From: Erwinia_E haradaeae_G
GTDB lineage: Bacteria; Pseudomonadota; Gammaproteobacteria; Enterobacterales; Enterobacteriaceae
Assembly (NCBI RefSeq): GCF_900698955.1
Contig: NZ_LR217720.1
Span: 124,001 to 188,000, forward strand
Direction: 5' to 3'
DNA length: 64,000 bases
The notes under the pieces were generated by a model. The model saw nothing but the letters and a program-made list of their open reading frames with translations, had not been told where the DNA came from and did not search any database. Shown one piece after another: positions 1 to 8,103 of this stretch (positions are counted from its first letter, which is position 1; each line of letters starts with the position of its first letter). The translations under genes and the position numbers were made by a program.

Positions 1-352
1 ATGGAGAAGATAGATGCGCTTTTTTTAATGCTTGGATTTGCCAGTGACTATGTATAATAGTGGTTAAGTGATATCGATGAAGGATTCTCAGATCGTGAGG
101 ATGAAAAAATCCTTCTAGCAGCAAAATAGGCTTTTGAAAACCTTGTTCGCGAAGTAATAAAGCTTCATGGATGCTAAGTACGGCAAAACCATCCGTACTA
201 CTTAGACTCTTCCAGACCCTTTTAATACCATGACCATATGCATTAGCTTTAATCACTGCCCAAAGGCGTGATCCAGAAGCTATATTGCGTACTATAGAAA
301 GATTTGTTTGTAATGCGTTTTGATTAATTGTAGCAATAATAGGACGAGACAT
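1..352 (-). CDS. alr: Alanine racemase, N-terminal part (runs off window start)
   Basis: PLP-dependent interconversion of L- and D-alanine, supplying D-Ala for peptidoglycan in the cytoplasm. Reading the minus strand from the ATG at 352-350 gives an open frame of 117 codons with no stop up to the window edge. It begins MSRPIIATINQNALQTN and carries the PLP-lysine signature AVIKANAYGHG at residues 32-42, the Schiff-base lysine being K35, followed by PILLLEGFF, also typical of the family. Only about a third of the usual 360 residues is inside the window, so the integrity of the rest cannot be judged. It is divergent from dnaA. The product could equally be called DadX, but a reduced genome would normally keep only Alr. 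Confidence 0.9.
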   Translation of the reverse strand, partial: MSRPIIATINQNALQTNLSIVRNIASGSRLWAVIKANAYGHGIKRVWKSLSSTDGFAVLSIHEALLLREQGFQKPILLLEGFFHPHDLRILHRYHLTTIIHSHWQIQALKKAHLSSP

Positions 353-891
353 GATCGATCCTTTCTGAATATTGTGGCGCCAAGCACTATCCTTTTGCTA
401 AGACTGAGGATAAAAATATTAATATATTGTAGAATATAATTGGTAGCCCTGACGATTAGAGAATGGAGAATTTCTTTTATGTTTTGTTTTAGTCGATAAT
501 GGACGTATATTGTACAATGAGAACGGATACACCTTATATTTTTATGGTTTCTAACATCGTAAATCTAAACATATATTTTTTATTAATTATTAAGTATCAT
601 TTTTAATGATAGTCATATCACGAGAGATCATATAGTCTAATAGTAGTGGTGATACACTATATCTGTATAGTGTTTGCATTTTAAGATATCAGTTTCAATT
701 TGTTAATACTGAAAGGTTTCTAGTGTACTATACATTATAATTTGTTTTTTAATTGGCAAGGATGCTGAATTTTTTATGAGATAAGGGAGTTAAATAAGAG
801 GAGAGTTAATTTATCTCCACAAATCACTAATAATCATGCCATATCTCACCGAGTTTCTATATTGTGTTGAATTTTCGAAGTGGAGTCTGCC
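353..891. other. Divergent spacer between alr and dnaA
   Basis: This AT-rich stretch must hold the promoters of alr (-) and dnaA (+). The last 12 bases (880-891) could be read as an N-terminal extension of DnaA, but they look like its ribosome binding region. I see no clear cluster of DnaA boxes and cannot claim an origin here. A degenerate box-like string, TTATCTCCACA, sits at 811-821. Confidence 0.5.
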
Positions 892-2286
892 GTGTCACTT
901 ACACTTTGGCAACAGTGTTTGGTTTGCCTAAAAGATGAACTACCTCCTACCGAATTCAGTATGTGGATACGACCATTACAAGCTGAAATTACTGATAATA
1001 CATTAGCCTTATATGCACCAAATCGTTTTGTGTTAGATTGGGTCAGGGATAAATACTTGCACAATATTAATACTCTTCTCAAAAATTTTGGTGGCGTCAA
1101 TGTGCCTTTTCTTCTTTTTGAGGTAGGCAGAAAGTCTAGTGTTACTATCAGGGAGCCATCTGTAACCAGTGTACAGGAAACTTCAAGTCATATCAGTCAC
1201 CCATCTATGAGCAGCCAAACCCGAACAAATTGGAGTGATGTTACGAAATTAACAGAGTTATCTTATCGCTCGAATGTCAATACTAGATATAACTTTGACA
1301 ACTTTGTAAATGGCAAATCGAATCAATTAGCACATATTGCTGCACAACAGGTAGCAAATAATCCTGGCGAGACGTATAATCCTCTATTTCTTTATGGCGG
1401 TACAGGCCTTGGTAAGACTCATCTCCTACATGCAGTCGGGAATGGTATTTTAGCAAAAAAATCTAATACAACTGTTATATATATGCATTCTGAGCGTTTT
1501 GTACAAGATATGGTTAACGCGTTACAGAATAATACGATTGAAGAGTTTAAATGTTATTACCGTTCAGTTAAAGCACTTCTTATTGATGACATTCAGTTTT
1601 TTGCGAATAAAGTACGCTCACAAGAAGAGTTTTTTCATACTTTTAACGCACTGTTAGATGGTAATCAACAAATAATTTTAACTGCTGATCGTTATCCCCG
1701 AGAGATTCATGGTGTAGAAGATCGTTTAAGATCACGCTTTGGATGGGGATTGGCGGTAGCTATTGATCCACCGGAACTAGAGACACGGGTAGCTATTTTA
1801 AAAAAGAAAGCGGATGAAAATAATATTTTTTTACCGAATGAGATAGCTAATTTTATTGCCAGAAGATTACGTTCTAACGGACGTGAATTAGAAGGAGCAT
1901 TAAATCGTGTTATTGCTCATGCAAAATTTACAGGTTGCACTATTACCATTGATTTTGTACGTGAAGCACTGCGTGATATACTCGTATTACAAGATAGGTT
2001 AGTTACTATTGATACTATTCAAAAAACTGTTGCTCAATATTATAATCTTAAAGTGACGGATCTTCTTTCTAAGCGTCGCTCTCGTTCAATTGCGCGTCCG
2101 AGACAAATAGCAATGGCTATAGCTAAAGAATTAACTCATTGTAGTTTACCAGAAATTGGTGATGCTTTTGGGGGGCGTGATCATACTACAGTTTTATATG
2201 CTTGTCGAAAAATTGAAAAGTTACATAGAGAAAGTCACGATATTCACAAAGAGTTCTCTGCGATTATTAGAAGCCTATCTTCTTAA
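892..2286 (+). CDS. dnaA: Chromosomal replication initiator DnaA
   Basis: DnaA is an AAA+ ATPase that binds DnaA boxes, melts the origin and loads DnaB. The 464-residue product is almost exactly the E. coli length (467). Domain I runs from about 1 to 85 and a short linker follows. The AAA+ core has Walker A GGTGLGKT at 169-176 and Walker B LLIDDIQFF. The C-terminal DNA-binding domain carries the signature GRDHTTVLYACRKIEKL. I chose the GTG at 892 because MSLTLWQQC matches the enterobacterial start and GGAG lies six bases upstream. An in-frame GTG at 880 would add only four residues. dnaN follows after 24 bases, so the two are probably cotranscribed. Retention is notable because some insect symbionts have lost dnaA. 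Confidence 0.97.
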   Translation: MSLTLWQQCLVCLKDELPPTEFSMWIRPLQAEITDNTLALYAPNRFVLDWVRDKYLHNINTLLKNFGGVNVPFLLFEVGRKSSVTIREPSVTSVQETSSHISHPSMSSQTRTNWSDVTKLTELSYRSNVNTRYNFDNFVNGKSNQLAHIAAQQVANNPGETYNPLFLYGGTGLGKTHLLHAVGNGILAKKSNTTVIYMHSERFVQDMVNALQNNTIEEFKCYYRSVKALLIDDIQFFANKVRSQEEFFHTFNALLDGNQQIILTADRYPREIHGVEDRLRSRFGWGLAVAIDPPELETRVAILKKKADENNIFLPNEIANFIARRLRSNGRELEGALNRVIAHAKFTGCTITIDFVREALRDILVLQDRLVTIDTIQKTVAQYYNLKVTDLLSKRRSRSIARPRQIAMAIAKELTHCSLPEIGDAFGGRDHTTVLYACRKIEKLHRESHDIHKEFSAIIRSLSS

Positions 2287-2310
2287 TCGTGCCAAAGGTT
2301 TCCTTAGATT

Positions 2311-3414
2311 ATGCAATTTAATTTAAAACGGGAAGTTTTACTCAAACCATTACAGTACGTCAACGCACTCTTAGGAAATCGTCCTGCATTTCCTATTCTT
2401 GGTAATATATTATTGGAAGTAAAGCAAGATATTCTATTGCTTACCAGTGCTGATTTAGAAATAGAAATGGTAGCGTGTATTGCTTTAATGCACAAACATC
2501 AAGTGGGAGCGATTACCACCCCTGCGCGAAAATTCTTTGATATTTGCCGTGGGTTACCAGAAGGTTCTGAAATATCAGTGTTATTAATAGGAGATAAAAT
2601 ACTCATTGTTTCCGATCGAAGCCGTTTTTATCTAGCTACACTACCAGCTAGTAATTTTCCTAGTCTAGATGGGTGGAAGAGCGAAGTGGGGTTCAGTATT
2701 GCGCAGAGTACTGTTAAGCGGATTATTGAATCTACTCACTTTTCTATGGCACATCAAGATGTACGTCATTACCTTAATGGTATTCTCCTTGAGACAACAA
2801 GAAACGAGTTATGTGCAGTAGCTACGGATGGACATCGACTGGCACAGTGCACTATGCCAGTCGAGCAGGTGATGTTGCCTCGCTATTCTGTAATTATACC
2901 CCGTAAAGGTGTAATAGAACTCCTGCGTGTATTAAATAATAGTAGCATCCCTGTACAGATACAGTTTGGAAGAAATCATATCCGTTTTTCTTTTGGTGAT
3001 ATGATTTTTACTTCAAAGTTAATAGATGGTTCTTTTCCAGATTATCGTCGAATATTTCTCGCAAAACCTGATAAAATTTTAAAAGTGAATTGTTATCTGC
3101 TCAAGCAGGCTTGTGCTCGCGTTGCTATTCTTTCTAATGGTAAATTACGAAGTGTGCGTTTATGTGTACATGATAATTCCTTAAAAATTACAGCTAATAA
3201 TTCAGATAAAGAAGAAGCAGAAGAGATTCTGGATGTGATGTATAGTGGAACTCAGGTGGAAATTTCTTTAAATGTAAGTTACATTATAGACGTTTTAAAT
3301 GCATTAAAGTGCGATACTGTCTGTATATCACTGATTGATTCTGTGTCTAGAGTGCAAATTGAAGACACCGTGAATCCATCTACAAGATATATTATTATGC
3401 CAATGCGTGTGTAG
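2311..3414 (+). CDS. dnaN: DNA polymerase III beta subunit (sliding clamp)
   Basis: This is the ring-shaped processivity clamp that tethers DNA polymerase III and other clamp-binding proteins to DNA. It has 367 residues (E. coli 366) and aligns throughout, including PARKFFDICRGLPEG near residue 75, the conserved FSMAHQDVRHYLNG, VATDGHRLA, and the C-terminal VMPMRL-type ending (here IIMPMRV). It follows dnaA by 24 bases in the usual dnaA-dnaN order. The gene that normally comes next, recF, is missing: only 96 bases separate dnaN from gyrB. Confidence 0.97.
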   Translation: MQFNLKREVLLKPLQYVNALLGNRPAFPILGNILLEVKQDILLLTSADLEIEMVACIALMHKHQVGAITTPARKFFDICRGLPEGSEISVLLIGDKILIVSDRSRFYLATLPASNFPSLDGWKSEVGFSIAQSTVKRIIESTHFSMAHQDVRHYLNGILLETTRNELCAVATDGHRLAQCTMPVEQVMLPRYSVIIPRKGVIELLRVLNNSSIPVQIQFGRNHIRFSFGDMIFTSKLIDGSFPDYRRIFLAKPDKILKVNCYLLKQACARVAILSNGKLRSVRLCVHDNSLKITANNSDKEEAEEILDVMYSGTQVEISLNVSYIIDVLNALKCDTVCISLIDSVSRVQIEDTVNPSTRYIIMPMRV

Positions 3415-3510
3415 TTTATGTTTAGACATAACGCATAGGGAAAAGAGTCTTAATATAGTCACAGTTTAAGACCATATTGTGATTTATCATTCAACGAACG
3501 AGAAAAGCTA

Positions 3511-5916
3511 ATGTCCAGTGTTTATGACTCATCGAGTATTACAGTACTTAAAGGACTCGATGCGGTACGCAAACGCCCCGGTATGTATATCGGGGACACA
3601 GATGACGGCACTGGTCTCCATCACATGGTTTTTGAGATTTTAGATAATGCCATTGATGAGGCCCTTGCGGGTTATTGTTCGCATATTAGTGTCACGCTTT
3701 ATCCAGATCGCTCTATATCCGTACGGGATAATGGGCGTGGTATCCCCACCGGGATGCATGAAGAAGGGGTGTCTGCTGCGGAAGTAATTATGACCGTACT
3801 ACATGCCGGAGGTAAATTTGACGATAACTCCTACAAGGTTTCCGGCGGGTTACATGGCGTAGGTGTATCTGTTGTCAACGCTCTATCGGAAAAATTAGAG
3901 CTTACTATCTTTCGTGACGGGGCAATACATTTCCAGTGTTATATGCACGGCATTCCAAAACGTAATATTCAAATTATGGGTCATACTAACTTAACTGGAA
4001 CATATATACATTTTTGGCCAAGTTATGAAATATTTACAAACATAATAGATGTTGATTATTTCATTTTGGAGAAACGGTTACGCGAATTATCTTTTCTTAA
4101 TCCAGGTGTTTCTATTGAGCTAGACGATCAACGCTGTGATAAAAAAAATGTGTATCAGTATCAAGGTGGTTTACAAGAGTTTATTAAATACCTCACGCAA
4201 GATGCACTGCCGATTCATCCTAATATATTTTATTTTTTGTCCCAAAAGGACAATATCAGCATTGAAGTAGCACTACAGTGGAATAATACTTTTCAGGAAC
4301 GCATATATTGTTTTACAAATAATATTCCACAGCGTGACGGAGGTACTCATTTAGCAGGTTTTCGTTCTGCTTTAACGCGTACTCTTAACATATATATGGA
4401 TAAAGAGGGGTATAGCAAGAAAGCTAAAGTGAGTGCTATTGGAGAGGATGCACGTGAAGGTTTGATCGCTGTCGTTTCAGTAAAAACACCTAATCCAAAA
4501 TTTTCTTCACAGACTAAAGATAAACTTGTCTCTTCTGAAATTAAAATAGCAGTGGAGCAACAAGTCAATGAATTATTATCTGCTTATCTCTTAGAAAATC
4601 CATGTGATGCTAAAGCTGTGGTGGGAAAAATTATTGACGCAGCTCGCGCGCGTGAAGCTTCTCGTCGTATACGTGAAATCACTCGACGAAAGAATGCCTT
4701 AGATTTATCGATCCTACCAGGGAAATTAGCTGACTGCCAAGAGCGAAATCCTTCTCTCTCTGAAATTTATTTAGTAGAAGGTGATTCAGCCGGCGGTTCT
4801 GCTAAGCAGGGAAGGAATCGTAAAAATCAGGCTATTTTACCGTTAAAAGGAAAAATTCTGAATGTAGAAAAAGCGCGCTTTGATAAAATGCTTGCTTCGC
4901 AGGAAATAGCGACGTTAATTACTGCTTTAGGGTGTGGAATTGGCCGTGATGAATATAATCCAGATAAATTACGTTATCATAATATTATTATTATGACTGA
5001 CGCCGACGTTGATGGATCACATATTCGAACGTTGCTTTTGACATTTTTTTATCGTCAGATGCCAGAAATTATTGAAAGAGGGCACCTGTATATTGCACAA
5101 CCACCTCTGTATAAAGTACGAAGGGGTAAGACAGAGCAATATATTAAAGATAATGATGCGATGGAGGTCTATCAAATGTCTATAGCCCTTGATCAGGCGA
5201 TGCTACATATTAATGATAGTACGCCAGATATAAGCGGAAAGAATTTAGAAGACCTAGTAGGTATATTTAATCGTACACATCGCATGATTAAACGACTAGA
5301 ATCTCGCTATCCCATCGAACTACTGAATGTGTTAGTTTATCACGATACCTTACAGGACTTAACAAGCAAACCTAGTGTAGAAGATTGGTTAAGTAATTTA
5401 TTGCAGAAATTAAATAATAATGATGAAAATGGCGAGCATTACTATGGTTTTATCCATGAAAACTCTTTATTGCATTCATTTGAACCCGTAGTATGTAGAC
5501 GTGTCTATGGTATGGACAAAGAGTACTCCATAGATAATGCTTTTATAGTGAGCGACGAGTATCATAAAATATGCATGCTTGGGGGCCATCTACGCGGCCT
5601 GATTACAAAAGATTCTTATATTGCACGTGGTGGGCGTCGTCAGTCAGTTGCTAATTTTGAACAAGCCATTAATTGGTTAGTTACAGAGTCGCGGCGCGGT
5701 GTAACTATTCAGAGATATAAAGGTTTAGGAGAGATGAATCCAGAACAATTATGGGAAAGCACAATGAATCCAGACAGTCGTCGCATGTTTCTGGTAACCA
5801 TTGAAGATGCTGTTGCCACTGATCAGCTTTTTACTACTTTAATGGGGGATGTAGTGGAGCCTCGCCGTGTGTTTATTGAAGATAATGCGTTGCGTGCAGC
5901 GAATATTGATATTTAA
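3511..5916 (+). CDS. gyrB: DNA gyrase subunit B
   Basis: This is the ATPase subunit of the GyrA2B2 topoisomerase, which introduces negative supercoils. It has 801 residues against 804 in E. coli. The N-terminal GHKL ATPase domain shows KRPGMYIGDT, the ATP-lid region GGLHGVGVSVVNALS and the transducer segment QTKDKLVSSE. The TOPRIM domain shows EGDSAGG and the metal-binding MTDADVDGSH, and the C-terminus has RYKGLGEMNP and EPRRVFIEDNAL. The gammaproteobacterial insert of about 170 residues after the TOPRIM core is present but more divergent than the rest. The ATG at 3511 gives the normal N-terminus. It lies downstream of dnaN with recF deleted. Confidence 0.97.
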   Translation: MSSVYDSSSITVLKGLDAVRKRPGMYIGDTDDGTGLHHMVFEILDNAIDEALAGYCSHISVTLYPDRSISVRDNGRGIPTGMHEEGVSAAEVIMTVLHAGGKFDDNSYKVSGGLHGVGVSVVNALSEKLELTIFRDGAIHFQCYMHGIPKRNIQIMGHTNLTGTYIHFWPSYEIFTNIIDVDYFILEKRLRELSFLNPGVSIELDDQRCDKKNVYQYQGGLQEFIKYLTQDALPIHPNIFYFLSQKDNISIEVALQWNNTFQERIYCFTNNIPQRDGGTHLAGFRSALTRTLNIYMDKEGYSKKAKVSAIGEDAREGLIAVVSVKTPNPKFSSQTKDKLVSSEIKIAVEQQVNELLSAYLLENPCDAKAVVGKIIDAARAREASRRIREITRRKNALDLSILPGKLADCQERNPSLSEIYLVEGDSAGGSAKQGRNRKNQAILPLKGKILNVEKARFDKMLASQEIATLITALGCGIGRDEYNPDKLRYHNIIIMTDADVDGSHIRTLLLTFFYRQMPEIIERGHLYIAQPPLYKVRRGKTEQYIKDNDAMEVYQMSIALDQAMLHINDSTPDISGKNLEDLVGIFNRTHRMIKRLESRYPIELLNVLVYHDTLQDLTSKPSVEDWLSNLLQKLNNNDENGEHYYGFIHENSLLHSFEPVVCRRVYGMDKEYSIDNAFIVSDEYHKICMLGGHLRGLITKDSYIARGGRRQSVANFEQAINWLVTESRRGVTIQRYKGLGEMNPEQLWESTMNPDSRRMFLVTIEDAVATDQLFTTLMGDVVEPRRVFIEDNALRAANIDI

Positions 5917-6154
5917 TACAACTTCGATTACTCGAAAGCAGCGTGATTACTAGTGATATTATTGGTATAATTATAGATTATATACACCTAGTGTTTTAGA
6001 CAATCTCGTCATTAGAAGGAATAATACTATATATTTACTATAAAGTAGTAGGGGTGCATTATAGATCGTAGGTTAATACTCAAAATCTTCTAATTTGTCA
6101 AAGACAGATGTACTATGTTAAGATATGGAGATACATTAAGATTCTGAGGATGGT

Positions 6155-6970
6155 ATGGCGATTAAACTTATTGCAATTGATATGGACGGCACATTACTAA
6201 ATCCACAGAATGAGATCACACCACGAGTACAAGCTGCTATTCAAAAGGTATCTAATATAGGTGTAGTAGTAATTTTAGCTACGGGAAGACCGTTTGTTGG
6301 TGTACAACGTTATCTAAAGGAATTAGGTTTACAGAAAGATAGTCAATACTGTATTACGCATAATGGTGCATTAATTCAGAAGGCAACGGATGGTGAATGT
6401 GTGTCTGAATTATTACTTAATTTTAATGACTATCTCTATTTTGAAAAATTATCACGTGTTTTAGGGGTTCATTTTCAAGCTTTAACAAAAACAGAAATGT
6501 TTACTTCTAATCAGGATATCAGCGAATACACTGTGCACGAAGCTTGGATGACTGGTATTCCGTTACGTTATCGTCGTGTGAGTGATATGGACTGTAATTT
6601 ATATTTTCCGAAAGTCATGATGTTGGATCCCCCAGAACTTTTGGATTATGCGATTTCTCGTATTCCGGATTCGGTATTACAAAAATATAGTATTATGAAG
6701 AGTTCGCCATACTACTTAGAAATACTAGATAAAAGAGCTAATAAAGGTACTAGGATAAAGCTTATAGCAGAACAGTTAGGTCTTACAAGGCATGAAGTTA
6801 TGGCTATCGGTGACCAAGAAAATGATTTAGCTATGTTAGAGTACGCCGGTATAAGTATAGCCATGGGTAACAGTATTTCCAGTGTAAGAAAAATAGCACA
6901 ATTTATTACTAATACTAATGCAGAAGATGGTGTAGCTTTGGCGATTGAGAATTTCGTGCTACGGAGTTAA
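6155..6970 (+). CDS. yidA: HAD-family sugar phosphatase YidA
   Basis: This is a cytoplasmic HAD-superfamily (Cof type) phosphatase. The E. coli homologue hydrolyses small phosphosugars such as erythrose 4-phosphate and alpha-glucose 1-phosphate. It has 271 residues (E. coli 270). HAD motif I is IAIDMDGTLL at about 6-15 with the nucleophile aspartate, motif II is VVILATGRP, and motif IV is AIGDQENDLAML near residue 220. GAGGA lies close to the ATG. It follows gyrB, its neighbour in E. coli as well. Why such a generalist phosphatase survives reduction is unclear; house-cleaning of damaged metabolites is one possibility. Confidence 0.93.
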   Translation: MAIKLIAIDMDGTLLNPQNEITPRVQAAIQKVSNIGVVVILATGRPFVGVQRYLKELGLQKDSQYCITHNGALIQKATDGECVSELLLNFNDYLYFEKLSRVLGVHFQALTKTEMFTSNQDISEYTVHEAWMTGIPLRYRRVSDMDCNLYFPKVMMLDPPELLDYAISRIPDSVLQKYSIMKSSPYYLEILDKRANKGTRIKLIAEQLGLTRHEVMAIGDQENDLAMLEYAGISIAMGNSISSVRKIAQFITNTNAEDGVALAIENFVLRS

Positions 6971-7577
6971 TATGAAAACTATTACAATCAGTTATTGATT
7001 TGATGTATGTTTTATATGAATCACTGTTACATCGATACGATAGCAATACATTGATGTTTTATTTCTGGACATGTATTAGTACTATACTAAACCAGTGACA
7101 TTTTGGCTCAAAATATTATAACCCTGAAAGGGTGTAGAAACACAGATAGTAATTTATAAGGGGTTATTTCGAAATTAGATATGTTTCTATATATGGAATA
7201 CGGATTTATAAAAATAAATCAGTATTGACTTATAATATATTTATATTATGATATATTTTGAGGTTAGCAGATATATTTATCTCAAAATGAATTTATGTGC
7301 GAAAAGGACATTTTATTAGTTGTAAACATGGTAAATCTGGCTAGTAACTTACTATAGAATATTTTACCCATGATGGTGTATATCTTTGAGATACTACGGG
7401 CATAGATGCTATCGTAGTATACGCGGTATTTTATTAAATTGATGATTTATTATAGCTCATTACATATTAGGCGAGAAAAACATCTCAATTTGGTATGGAT
7501 CAGGTTAGTGTACATATCAAATTAGCTATAATATGTTTACTAGATATAAATGTAGGTAAATTATAGGTAACGAAAGA
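6971..7577. other. Spacer between yidA and rpmH
   Basis: About 600 AT-rich bases without an open frame. The 3' end contains a likely promoter for the rpmH operon (listed separately). A small hairpin with arms ACCCT/AGGGT lies near 7122-7134. No remnant of a known gene could be recognised. Confidence 0.5.
7505..7532 (+). promoter_or_regulatory. Candidate sigma-70 promoter of rpmH-rnpA-yidDC
   Basis: A perfect TATAAT -10 hexamer lies at 7527-7532, 45 bases before the rpmH start. The -35 region is poor: TTAGTG at 7505-7510 with a 16-base spacer. Position and -10 quality support it, but it is inferred from sequence alone. Confidence 0.4.
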
Positions 7578-7727
7578 ATGAAACGCACTTTTCAACCTTC
7601 TATACTGAAGCGTAACCGTACCCATGGTTTTCGTGCTCGAATGGCAGATAAAAATGGTCGTAAGATCTTGTCCCATAGAAGAGCGAAAGGTCGAACACGT
7701 CTCACTGTCTCAAGTTGTAAACACTAA
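7578..7727 (+). CDS. rpmH: 50S ribosomal protein L34
   Basis: This small, strongly basic protein of the large ribosomal subunit is 49 residues long. It begins MKRTFQPSILKRNRTHGFRA and continues RMADKNGRKILSHRRAKGR, matching enterobacterial L34 almost residue for residue. The C-terminus is three residues longer than the 46 of E. coli. GAAAGA precedes the ATG. rnpA starts 16 bases downstream, the classic rpmH-rnpA pair. In E. coli this operon points away from dnaA; here it lies downstream of yidA on the same strand as dnaA. Confidence 0.97.
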   Translation: MKRTFQPSILKRNRTHGFRARMADKNGRKILSHRRAKGRTRLTVSSCKH

Positions 7728-7743
7728 TTGTTATCCATAGTGA

Positions 7744-8103
7744 ATGAAGACATTTTCTTTTTCAAAAAAGTTACGGCTGTTGACTTCTGAAAGTTTTACT
7801 TTTGTTTTTGCTAAACCACAGCGAGTAAGTATAACACATATAACTATTCTTGGACGCGCTAATATATTAGGGTATCCAAGAATAGGTTGCACCCTTTCTA
7901 AAAAAAATCTTAAATATTCTCATGAACGAAACAGAATTAAACGATTAATTCGAGAAAGTTTTCGGCATAATCAGCATACACTCCCAGAGATGGATTTTAT
8001 AATTATTGCAAAAAGTGGAATAGGAACTCTTGACAACCATGCTCTAATGAGGGGATTGGAGAAATTATGGAATCGTCATCGTCGTTTATCGTGCGATGTC
8101 TAA
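7744..8103 (+). CDS. rnpA: Ribonuclease P protein component
   Basis: This is the basic protein cofactor of RNase P, which assists the catalytic RNA in trimming tRNA 5' leaders. It has 119 residues, the same length as in E. coli. The RNR motif region ERNRIKRLIRESF lies near residues 61-73, and the N-terminal RLLTSESFTFVF also matches. The RNA partner gene (rnpB) is not in this window. The last 37 bases overlap the start of the yidD frame; E. coli has a similar rnpA-yidD overlap, which suggests coupled translation. Confidence 0.96.
   Translation: MKTFSFSKKLRLLTSESFTFVFAKPQRVSITHITILGRANILGYPRIGCTLSKKNLKYSHERNRIKRLIRESFRHNQHTLPEMDFIIIAKSGIGTLDNHALMRGLEKLWNRHRRLSCDV

Noticed and set aside
811..823. 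TTATCTCCACAAA as a DnaA box and part of an origin
   Set aside because: It carries an extra base relative to TTATNCACA and stands alone; no cluster of boxes or AT-rich repeats was found, and in enterobacteria the origin is not next to dnaA.
880..891. Upstream GTG at 880 as the dnaA start
   Set aside because: It would overlap the likely ribosome binding site and add four residues not found in homologues.
7122..7134. ACCCT/AGGGT hairpin as terminator of yidA
   Set aside because: Only five pairs, 150 bases after the stop and no T-run.
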